Program-made: the position numbers and the translations under genes
Shown here: positions 1 to 12,600 of the stretch, in pieces
How the letters are laid out: every line of letters starts with the position of its first letter
Position numbering within the stretch: the stretch's first letter is position 1
Notes under the pieces: generated by a model
The model's database searches: none
What the model saw: only the letters and a program-made list of their open reading frames with translations
What the model was told of the DNA's origin: nothing
DNA from: Owenia fusiformis
Taxonomy: Eukaryota > Annelida > Polychaeta > Sabellida > Oweniidae
NCBI GenBank assembly: GCA_903813345.2
Contig: CAIIXF020000008.1
Location: 14,370,822 to 14,434,821, forward strand
Reading direction: 5' to 3'
Length of the DNA stretch: 64,000 bases

Positions 1-607
1 TGGCTAATACTTAAACCATTGATACACTTGCCCAGGGGGTTCAAATCCATGAAATCATATGAGTTAATTATCACAGTCAGCACACACTACAGTTTATACT
101 CTCTTTACTGTGTTCAACTATATGTACCTGGAGGTCAGGTATTAGGTGATCTTCTGATCTCCTTAATTAAAAGAAAATGCATTCTTTTAATAAAAACCAC
201 TGTATTAATGCCCAGAAAATACTCGTGATAAGATTTGACTGTCTAAAATTACTTGCAGCATGTTACATGGTTCTTTGTGTTTCAAGAGTTCAAAGTTTTG
301 TATTTATGAAATTCAACTTGCAAATGATTCCATAAATTAGCACCAAAATATGTGACTTACCTAGTATTCCTCAAATGGGTATGAAATTGTTAAGCAATGC
401 TATTTATTTATTCTGACTTGCACAATTATACATGAATTTTGATTTTTAAGATGCTTACATTAAATAAAGGTACATATGCATCAGCTGGTTGACAATCTGT
501 ATTATAAATCAATTGTATAATCTTCTTTCTGAAGCTTAAGTAATGGTGTAAAAAGAATTTACTGCCATTTCCCCATATAATGTATTTGCTTTAACTTTGA
601 CTTGCAG
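1..607 (+). other. Partial ANAPC1 intron
   Basis: AT-rich sequence ending in a TTGCAG acceptor before 608. No coding exon or recognisable repeat is visible in it. Confidence 0.6.
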
Positions 608-699
608 GGACCTGCAACTGTCTGCTTATATTGACCACTATGTCAGGGATTACCCCGCATTGTTTAATAGCCCGGAACATACCAGCCAAATACTACCAG
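608..699 (+). CDS. ANAPC1: ANAPC1 window exon 1
   Basis: Opens with one base completing the previous codon, reads DLQLSAYIDHYVRDYPALF, and ends in phase 1 at a GTAAG donor. Confidence 0.85.
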
Positions 700-3600
700 G
701 TAAGACACTCTTGTAGTGATGACTAGTGTGGTGATGGCATAAAGTTAAAAGTATTTTTTATACTACTTTATTTTTTAATACATTTTGAAATCTTAATCAT
801 ATTTATGTGATATACAGGTTGTCCATAAAGTCTTTACACTTTACATAGACTTTTTATTGTATTTATAAGACTTTATGGAAACCCTGTACATGTACCATGT
901 CATTCTTTACTCTACTGTATCTCAATCATTTGTACAATGTTTAAAAGTTTGTATCACATATTTTAGATACCCTGAAGCAGATGCAATACCCTAGTTTCCT
1001 GAGTCAAGAGCCCCCTAGCCTGTATAGATGGCTCCACTGTAGCATGACTGGTGCCCCATGTAAACCATTCCCGTACTTATCAGATGTGTGCAAGGTTACC
1101 ATGAACATAGTCTCGGTATGTACAAGAACAAGAACATGTATATCTATAGTATTATTTACAGATTGCATCAGTGTTCTTTTGGTTACAAAGAAAATCTGGC
1201 AAAGTCATCAATGTGCGAAAAGTGAAACCTTATTTTTAGTTGTAATATGATGTGATACCTTGACTGAATTAACCCTGTGTATTTGGCACTTATATGCTCA
1301 ATAACCCTATGTGTTTTACTTAAATCTCTAACTCCCATGTGTCTTATATTGCACCTAAATATCATAAGCAGTCATGTTTCTGAAAGCATTTGCCTTTTCA
1401 TGGGATTTAATTCTCATGTTGCAGTTGTATGTCATTTGATTTAACCCTGATGTGTCTATTGCAGTTACATACTAGTACCATTTAATCCTGATGTGTCTAT
1501 TGCAGTTATATGTCATTTAACATGCCATTTAATCCTGATGTGTCTATTACAGTTATATACTAGTACTATTTAACCCTGATGTGTCTATTGTAGTTATATG
1601 TCATTTAACACTCGTCTCTCTGTTGCAATTATATGCTGTTTAACTCTGATGTGTCTATTGCAGTTATATACTAGAAACATTTAACTCTGATGTGTCTATT
1701 GCAGTTACATGTAATTTAACACTCATCTCTCTGTTGCAGTTATATGTTGTTTAAGTCTGATGTGTCTATTGCAGTTATATACTAGAAACATTTAACTCTG
1801 ATGTGTCTATTGCAGTTATATACTAGAAACATTTAACTCTGATGTGTCTATTGCAGTTATATGTCATTTAACACTTGTCTCTCTGTTACAGTTATATGCT
1901 ATTTTACACTGATGTCTCTGTTACAGTTATATGCTATACTGTTGCACCCAGAAGAGAGTAGTGAGCCAGTGTGGGATAGATATGTACGTAAGGTGTCTGC
2001 TCCAGGCCACAGGGTAGTCTCTAGAGATGTCTCAATGTCCAAGAGCTTCACTCCAGATACCAGTGGGACAGTATTTGAAAGGGTGGTGCTCTACATGGCA
2101 GAACTAGGTATGAGATCAACACTCTTATGTTTATTGTAATGTAATGGTGAGGTCCACTTGAATTCAACCAAGCAATGGATATTTACATATTTATGTCACA
2201 AGTGATGTCTCCAGCCAGACATTCACTAATCACCAAATAATTATGTCAACCTGTTTTGTAGCTAAGTCTTTTAAAGTATCTTAGTTATTCCACACAGACT
2301 ACATAAACATTTACCAGTACATGTACATGTACTTTGAAGAAGCAATGTATACTTGCTTTGTATAAATTCTCAATAAAGTACATGTATATCTTGGTGTGAT
2401 ATTACATGTATTACATGTTAAAGTACCTTTTTCTTGTCCATTCTTAAACTCTACTTACAAATGATATTCTAGCATTTGCTCCTTCATTCTAGGTATGACA
2501 AGCAAGGATTTGGATCTTCTCCCATTTGGAATCTCACATCCGCTTTATGAGGCAATACACCATTGTAGGGCAAACCCCCCTTCTGACTGGCCTGATGATG
2601 CTTACATACTAATAGGTAAGTATAGCTTGAATGAAGTGATGACAGATGGAAGTAGGTTCTTAAAGCTTGTCTAGTTTTGCTTATTTCCTGTTATTTTTTA
2701 TTAATTGGTGAATAGTTTAAAAAACACAGAATGAAGTCCTTTGAAATGAAAAAGTATTTTCTAAATGTCCTTTGTATAGTCCTTAATGCTTTTCCTAATC
2801 ATGTACTGTACAAATTAGTATACACATATGAGTTGGTTATTTGGTCCTTAAAACACATGTTCATGTTCCAATTGATAATAAAACATTTAAGTCAGAACAA
2901 GTACGTTGATATTTGCACTCAGCCTACTTGTACCTTAAATTGATATTAAATGTTGTCAACGTGTGTTTAGGTAGGGAGGATTTACACCAGCAGGCCAACA
3001 TCTCCAATATGCCACCTGTAGTGACCCTGAAGAAAGAAATGGCCCCACAGAGTAAGGGGGTCAAGGAGGAAGAGGATGGTATGGAGTTTATCGATCGAGA
3101 GGTAGGAAAAGTTCAAAGGTTCATGCCCTTGTAGACAACATTGGAGAATAATGAGGGATTTATTTAGGGGTCAAACGGTTCAAAATTCCAACGGTTCGGT
3201 TCGGTCACGGTTTTTAGGTTCACGGTTCGGTTCTTTCACGGTTCTCGCGGGTCTCGTAAATTGGTAATATTTCCTTATAAAATTGTAAAGACAGCTCATA
3301 CAAAAACAGGTTTTAGCTTTCTTTCTAGCCTTGCCCAAGTTGGTCACTTTCTGGTCCCACTATCCTTTTTTATTAAATTAACTTGACAAAGCAAAGTTTA
3401 TTGGCCTAGTGGCCCACTTTAAATTTTAAACTTTAGATTTTTCTGTCCTTGATAAGATTTCTGTCAGATAAGAGCTGAGATCTACATGTAGCACAAGCAG
3501 TAACATAGCCCCGGGATTCTTGTAGTCAAAGCAGCTGAATCAGCACAGATGGCGCTGCGATTGTGCGGGAGATTTAAACACAAATATGTTTCAAGTTTTT

Positions 3601-6600
3601 ACCAAACATATTAGTAATGTTATAATTTCTGTAATTGCAGTATTTTTTAAATAATATTGATTAAAAACTAACTCATTATAACAGACAAAACACCTCCACG
3701 AAGCAAAATTAATTGTACTATGAATAGCGTAATCTGGCGAGACCAACTTCCGGTCTATTTATATGTCACAAAAATGTAAACAATTACTTGTCTATCGATT
3801 TGTGAGCGATCTGTTTCATATCTAAGGTAAGAATTGAATGTTCTCTATTGCTATAAACATGTTTTTAAGGAATATATACATGAAGAATAAGTTCATGTCG
3901 AACGAAAGAGAGAATATTGAAGTCTAAAAAATTTCATTTTTCAATTTTTCCTCGAACCGTGGATGAACCGAATCTCATGTTTATGAACCGAAAATACCGT
4001 CCTAGCATCATTAACCGCGGTAACCGCATACCGCGGTTAACCGTTTGACCCCTAGATTTATTGGCAGGGATATAGTAAACCCCAACATCAATCAATCTGA
4101 CCTGAAAATTACTCGAACACAATTGGATGAATTTTCTTCATATTTGGTGAAAGAATGTTAACAGTACATTGAAAATATATTTTATGACATATTTTGATTT
4201 CATGAATAATTTGTTCATTGGGATTTGTAAACTCTGTAGGGTTCCCATTCTCTAGTAATATAATGATCATGTTAATTTGTTAACTTGTGAAGAAAATGTT
4301 CATTGTGATATATCAGAGTTTAAAGATAATTGCAAATCTTGGAAAATGTTTGAAAATAACAGCATATGTTGAAAAAGGCAAGCGTAAGAGAGATCTGATT
4401 TTTTATATATTGCAATAACCACATTTATCACATACTATGTAGAAATCTAGTGATTTGATTGGTTGCTTTCTATGACATATTTCCCGTATCACATGAATTT
4501 CATATGATACGAGCACACGTACTACACGTTGTCTATGGTAACGAAATGACGTCATACAACTTCATTCTATTCTTTCCTAATTCAAAATGACGTCACATTT
4601 AGGCTATGTTATTATTTCTTAAAAATGATGAATTCGTCATTTGGGGAACTAGAAGTTAGAACGTCAAAGAAAGCTCCAATCAAATGACTAGATTTCTACA
4701 TAGTATGTGATAAAATCGTCATTACACGTTTCAGCGTATGTGATACGGGAAATATTCCACTCAGTAAAAAAGTATCACCACTCAAGCTGCGCTTTCGTGG
4801 TGATACAATTTTTACTTTCGTGAAATATTTCCCGTATCACATGCTGAAACGTGTAATAACTGATAGTATTGCAATAACCACATGTTGTAACACATGTAAT
4901 AAACACATGTAAAAACATTTGGTTTTTCTTATATTTCCAGTTATTACGTCTGTTGTTCAGTGATGACCTGCGGATTCAAGAAGTTCGACGTCTGCTCCAG
5001 TCAGCAAGACCTGTCAGGATAGCACTGTCGCAAAGACCAGAAGTCAGGTAAGATTTTAAATCTTCGGAATACTAATATCAGATTTCCAGGATTATAAGTT
5101 TTTAAAGGAATATTCCTTGCCAAATCATCTCTCTCCTCATATGGTAGCTATAACCATATATATGCTTGCCATGTTTAGCAAAACATGCAAAAATGTTTTG
5201 ATATGGTCAGATTTGATCACTTAGAAATGTGATGCTCAATTCCAGTAAGCTGCCATCTTTTAAAATTTCACACAGGAAGTGATGTCATCGACTCTCAACT
5301 TTGCATATATAGCATTAGGTGAGGAGCTATTAAGAATTACAAAACCAGCTAAATATTCTTTTTCAACTTTGTATCTTATTTAATCCTTCTGAAAATCTCT
5401 TCTTTTATTCTAAGTTGACAAGCCCTGAAAATATTTTTGCACAGAAAGTAATGATCGCTTGTCTAGAAGTGATTTTGTGCTACTTTCCTATACTGTTATG
5501 GGCAAGGTTATAGAAGTTGAGAGTTGATGACATCACTTCCTGCAAGAAATCTTAAAAGATGGCAGCTCACTGGAAATAAGCACTAGATTTTTAAATGATC
5601 AATATTGACCATATTAAAACATTTTCCCATGTTTTGCTAAATATGGAAACTATATATATGATTATAGCTACCATATCAAGAGAGAAAGGGTCTGGCAAGG
5701 AATATTCCTTTAAGGGGCATGCCATGTAGTTATTTCTGAATATTTATCAACATTTTTACATGAACAATAACAATTATTATTACTTTTTATTAAGTGTATT
5801 TATTTCATTTACAGTCTATATTGTGCTGTGCTATAAGTTATTGAATGATTTGAAGTGCAATACAGGATATATTCTGTTCGAGAAATTCCGTATTGGAACG
5901 AGACGAAGTCGAGTGCCAATACAGAATATCGAGACAGAATATATCCTGTATTGCACTTCAAATCATTCAATAACGTTTTTATCGTGTTATCCTCTGTATT
6001 GCTACTGAGATTGTCTCCTCCGTACCAATATTTTCTGTATTGCGACGGAGATGATCAACGCAGACAATCTCAGTAGCAATACAGATTGGTGCAGCACAAG
6101 AACTGACCAATCAGAGGGCTTCATTTTACAGATCATACGATAAAGTTATATACGAGCGTACAATATAAGCTATTCATTGAAAGTATTTTTACTTTGATGA
6201 CATAATATGGAATGTACAATATTTACATAGTTTAGTCATTGTAGGTAGGTATGCGCACACAAATATTTGACCATATTGTATGAAGGTTCATAAGATGCAT
6301 GAAACAATTACATTAATTACAAATTAGCTTGTTAGTAATTAATTGCGCTAGTAACATTTTATATATCTTTGGCAATTTATTACAACTTTTGGAACTAATA
6401 TGGAATAAATAATGATAACTTGACATTAAGATTGCAAGCAATCTTGGAGGCCCAATAGGGGTTTTAAAATGTGAAGGTCAGCCAAAGGTAAAATCACAAT
6501 ATGAGGTCATGTATGATAACACTCTTTGTGACATAATTTCATAACCTTGACCTTTGACTTTGAAAAGTTTACTTTTTTAGACCTCAGTAGGTCTTTTGTA

Positions 6601-9600
6601 ATTGAGTTGAGCTATTTGACCTTTGACCTAGATAAAATTCCCTTTCTGGCAAGTTCAACTCAGGTCCCTAGTGAGAGTTTATAGGAGTTAACTGATAGCT
6701 AGCTATAAGTGGTAGAAAACAACATGTTAAAAAACAATTTAACAATATATTTATTGCAGTACAATATATGCAAATAAAAATAGCGTCACTACATTTTGAA
6801 AGATAAAACTTGTAACAACCCCATCTAAGATTTCAACATCATTTTTTTCCAGACCAATTAATGCACTCTGTAGTCTATTGTCAAAGTTTTTTCTAAAATG
6901 CCTGTCATAGTGGTCAAGATATGTTTGGATAAGTTTCATTTCATTTGGAATGTCACATTTATCTAAACGTATCAGAATCACTCTGTCAAGATACGACTCA
7001 GTTGCTGCCTGAACTGCGAGCCGAAATTCCAACTTACACCAGTTACTTTTCAGGAACTTCTGTGAAACAATCAAAATTGTTCGCCTTGAGCTGTATATGG
7101 CATTAGTGATATTTGCAGAGATGGATTTACCAGGAATGAAATCTCTATCCGCCACGTGTGTAGTAAGCCCCCATTTTTCAATTTTTGTGACTAAGTTGAA
7201 AGCAAAGTTGATATCATCATGATGATATGAGACAAACACATCATAAGGATATTTACATATGCTTTCTATTCTTATCTTTGGCACTTTAACTGTATAGATG
7301 GCATATAGGAATCCAAACAACAATTAGCCAAATGATTAAGAAACTACCAATGGTACCCTCAATGTATTTATCTGATTCCTTTAAAAGACCATGACCATAC
7401 ACATGAATTTCCTCCCAAGTGATATAAAACAACATTCTATCAGTAACACAGAATTTTGAATAAGTACACATCGCAACAACTTCAATGTCACAGTTTGTGG
7501 TATTGGTACCATATTGGTACTGGTGTTTGACAGTTTCATTTCCATTGATGGTTGTTGTATCTGTACCATGTAGTATTCTGATATCACATTTGGCACATTT
7601 TCTTGGGTTTTGCAGAACCATTATGTCAACATAGTGACCCTGTGGAATTGAAATTGTTGCCTTGTGTGTCACATTCTCCCCACCAGAAATAATAGGAACA
7701 GGTGATAAAGGAGGTGTTATGATACCAGATAAACCCTCAGAATATTGATGTAGATTGCTGATGCTTTTCTCCGAAGATTCTAGTTTAAGTTTTGGTATGG
7801 CAAGGTAAATAATAAACAGCCCATTGTTATATAGATTGGTGAACTTAAGAGAGAGATGCACTCTGTGACTTGGACAATAAAATGCTTTGCTGAACACCCA
7901 AGTACCATGAAAACCTAAAGAAGACAAGCATGTAATTTGCATCTCATAGAACCTTCCATACTTGAATCTGTTGTGCTTAACTTCTAATAGGTCAGGCCCA
8001 TGAAATCCTACCATAATTCCATATATACTATTCACTTCAACAGTAAATGAGGTTTTCATAGGATGACTTACATTTGGCTGTGGCCATTTAGGGTAGTTAA
8101 GGGCTGCAAATTTCAAATCTGGTCCATACAACTGCTTGGATATAGCTAAATATACTGTCCTACTAGTCATCCACTCGCATTTAAAGATCACCACACACAT
8201 ATATCTCCCTTCGTGTTCATATGACATGTTCGTAATTGTCAGCTGACTTTTCCATTGTCCCATTCCAAATTGCTTTGTAGACTGGAGAAACATTTTGGTA
8301 TCAACCAACATTGAAGTATTTTGTACCCATTTGATATGCCATGGTTGAAGATAAGACACATTACCTTTCAATCTCAATCTTGTGTCAACGTTGCAGGTCA
8401 AAATAACGGGAGTTTCTTTCTCTACACAGTGGCTGTTGGTTGTCATATTAACGTGAGGAGTGTTATAATGGTGGTCATGCTGTCGTTGTCTTCTTGATTG
8501 TCGTATAAGAGTTCCAGTTTTGTTAGCAGTTAGGCATGCGATATGTACATTGTCAGAAGTGTCTGTACGTAACAGTTTTCCATATTTCAGAGGTTCAATA
8601 TTTAGGGATAAGGAATCTGGGTTTGTGCTTCCATTTTCAGACAACAATTTGGGATACATTGAACTTCTTTCCTCAAATATCACCTTGCTATTTTCACCTC
8701 TTTGTTCACAATATTTGCTTTCTAAAAATGTTTCAATTGGTACAGTGTTTGGGAGGTCGGTGTGCCCTTTACTTGCCTTCTCAATGCCATGTAAATAAAC
8801 ATCTTCAATATTGTAGCAACATACTTGATTTATACAGTAGATGTTACACACTGCTGCGATCAATACCCGAATCAACACCATCTTGAATAGTGTGCAGTAG
8901 CTGTATTGGTTAATGGTTTGCTTCATCTTGAGTGTTTGATCAATCAGTAGAAAAAGCATATGATGTCACCACTGAAAACATAAATACATTGCTTTTAAAT
9001 AACTGACAAAACTACGATGTATAACAACCAGTGACAACCTAATTCTTCTGTTGCTGTACCTGGAATGTAGGTAGCATCAAGATCTTAATCCAGCCAGACA
9101 TCAGTGTTAAGCCTGACAACAGACATTTCATCCAAAAAATAATATACTCAATTATTCTACCCTCCATTGATCCATTGATTAAAGAAGCAAATTATTGATA
9201 CAAACCCAAGAGTATCATCGATCAATCATAAAAGTAATTTTTTTAAATATAAGATGTTTGTGAAATATTTTATCAATTCTTACCAAGTACATTACTTCTA
9301 TTACATTTTTTGAACTTAAAATATATATTTAAAATAAATACTTCTACATATGTGAAAGGCCCAATTAACCCAATCGTCAAATAATGAATGTTAATTACAC
9401 AATTATGAATCATATATTTGCAGTTCATTACACACATCCCAGTTTTCTGCATGAGAAAAATGCAAATACTGCACAGAAATTCTGCATGAAAAGGTCGAGT
9501 TAGTGCGTCAAATTCTGCATGAAATCCTGAATTCTGTGATAAATTCTGCAAGCATCGGCTTCATCTAACTATCACGATATTGCAGGGAATTCAAATTCGT

Positions 9601-12600
9601 GACATATTAGACATAATCTTTAAGTGCAAAAGATGAAAAAAATCAAATTCTGCAAAAAAATTGAAAACCAAAATTCTGCAGTTTTTCTGCAGTGAAGAGA
9701 AATCACAGAATTCTAGTATCTGTGATTAGACGTTAACAGAGCAAGACATTTATTAAATGTTTTTGATTCCATGAACCTTTTCCTCTGTTAAAGTAAATAA
9801 AGTTAAGATTACTTACTACAAAATTGAATGCGATGTCCAACGCCAGCGAAAGGTTTTCTGACTGCAAAATGATATTATTGAATTGGAAGACCAAAACAAA
9901 TATTTCAGGGGATTCCCCTTTCTTAAGGTACAGCTGGCCAAATTTCATTGGATAGCATCTATGCAGTATAGTAACTATTAGCAACAAGCTAGCCATGGGA
10001 ACCTGTCTGTAATTGAATTATGGAGGGTAGGTCAGGAATTACTTCAAAATGTGCATGTTTTTTATGGTAGCATATGATATGTTAGTTGGCATTTCTTGTT
10101 CTTTCTAAGGTTTATATTTAATTAAGAAAACTGTTTTTGTCCAGTACTGTCAGAGTGACAGTCGGTCATATTCATACATCTCAGTCCTGAAAGTATCATT
10201 TTTTAGGGTATCATTATTAAAGTTAAAGCATAATTAAGTTTCTACATTGTATATGTTTGTTTATTGATGTTTCTGTATGTTTATTGACTCAACTCCTATG
10301 GCTTTGTTTATTTATAAAGGCATCCAGGGTATAAGGCAGCTGAGTTCTTTTTTAGATTCAGTTTCAGTTTTGGTTTCAGTTTCATAATCAAACACATGTT
10401 CTGCCATGCTGCTCTATTATTCTAGAATGTATTGTATTCCTTTCAGTCTATGAAATACTTTTATGGATAAATATTCCTGTCTTTTATACAGACTGAGTAT
10501 ACATGTACTGTATATGTATATATATATTATATGCCCATGCATCAAGATATACAGATTTATCCTATGCCAAGTAGAGTTCTATGGAGATAAGTTGGTAAGA
10601 TATATCCCGTATCCTGATTTTGAGGTTTCCATATCCAGAACCTCCATATCTCCCGCCATATCTCCCGCTTCGGTGCATATCTTCCCGCTTCGGTGCATAT
10701 CTCCCCGCTTCCGGTAAGTAGTGGAAATGCAATAAAATGACATTGCATACACCTTGTACTATTGAAATGGCCATATGCCCCTGAAAACTCTACTTGGTAT
10801 AGGATAAAGCAGTTATGTACGGTCGGTTTGGATATTGGGTTCATTCATCCCTCGTGAGATATGCACATCTACCTTCGGTCCCTCAGGTCCCTCAGGTAGA
10901 TATGCATATCTCCCTCTGGATAAACCCCATATCCAAAACCTCCCAGTACATAACCCTTATATACAAGAGTTAGAAATATTAATCAGAAACAATGCAGAGG
11001 CTGATTTTTTTTTAGGTTGAAGCGTCATGTAAATTGTATGCATGTCTGTATGTAATTAGCCTATCTACTCAAATAAAGAGGGATCTGCCTACTAAACCCC
11101 TTTGTAAGGGGAGGAGAGGCAGATGACACAAACCTCGATATTTTTTCCAGCTTCAATGAGTAATGTTTTAAAAGTAATAATTCTGTGTTATCTATTTTGT
11201 CTATTTATAGGTAAACTTCCACTTTACATAAAAATGGCATATTTTGACCAATTTTGGTCTGAATTGTGAAAATGAGAATTTTGCACCCACCTGAGAAAAA
11301 ATCATGGGAGATCACTGCTTTGAATACATTAGAGTTAGTTCATATGATTCATTCACAGGATTCTTAGGCAATGAAACAATGTTGCCATGGCAGCTTAATA
11401 ACAAATAATACAAACATCAATCATCATATTGAATTGTTTTTTGTGTGTCAAACAATAACATTCTGTAAATTGTCCTTTACACTTTCAGCGACCATGATTT
11501 TATTGAGGAACAAGAACGCCATCTATATGGACTATGTATACGTACCATGGCACTCTCAGTTGGAAGGTAAGATCTTCACTCTAGTGTTCAGATGTAAAAT
11601 CATTGTATCAAGGTAACATCTCAATTGAAACATTTGAAATTCAAAAATAGTTAAGAAATGTACATATACTTTATTGCATTGCACGATACTAAACAAATAC
11701 TGGATGATCATGAGAATGGGTCTACTAAAACAGAAGCCGAGCCTAGTATTTTTTGGAGGATAGGTATTCTGGCATACGGGATGGTTGGAGATCTCGTTGC
11801 TTCAATACTGGATAGAACAAGATCTTGCTGCCACGTATGGCAATAGACCCTGTAGCTCTTAACCAATCAGATTTGAGTATTTTAATTAGGTGCATAATAA
11901 AGAATTATATTCATGGGATGTCCATGACTAAATTTGGTCATGTGTAGGAGTTGTTTGTGCTATGTTAAACACTCTTTGTGTCACATTCATGCCAAATCTA
12001 TCTAAGTTCCCTTAAGTCACTATGACCCCTCCAAACACAGGCATATCGTGTTTTATTCCTTATGGATTTTTTCGAGGCTCTCAAAATATTGATATATGAA
12101 CTGCAATAAAGTTTTTTGAAAAACTACGTTTTCAATGTTAAGTTCATACTTGAAGTGTATGTGATTATGAATAAGTGTATTTTACTAAGCAAAGAGCCAT
12201 CTTTAAATTGGTATGTGAATTACATTACAGGCTCAATAATGCCTGGGGTTGTTGATGTAAAAGGTATATCAAGTTGCCTCATGCCCGAGTAACATTTGCT
12301 CTTATATATCAGCCGACGCTGGCTGATTAAGTATTTGTTTAAAACTGAATACCATTTTGACCAAAATGCTCAATCGGCCGGGCACCAGCCGATGAATCGA
12401 GCGAAATGTGACTCAGACATAAATGAAATGATCCATGTACAGCTATTTTGTGTTTTAGAGGTATGTTTACATTGAGCAGCTACCACAGCCTGGTGACAGA
12501 ACAGCTCCCTATACCAAAGCTGTGTCTAACAGGGAAGGCACCACCAAGGTAACAAGTTATTTCATATAAATATTTTTATTCTTCAAGTACATTCACACCC

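Larger units (their letters stand above)
5048..11488 (+). other. ANAPC1 intron 6 (6.4 kb)
   Basis: Holds the foldback MITE, twin hairpins, Ig-TIR gene, AATTCTGCA motif cluster, a 250-bp MITE and a neighbouring palindrome. The remaining stretches (6090-6750, 8960-9430, 9720-10555, 10940-11488) show no gene. The 6430-6680 part has repeated GACCTTTGACCT-like words. Confidence 0.7.

Noticed and set aside
34-50. GGTTCAAATCC, another tRNA B-box-like word
   Set aside because: No stem pairing around it and no A box upstream.
5760-6076. Two short plus-strand frames
   Set aside because: They are read through the twin hairpins and have no homology or codon signal.
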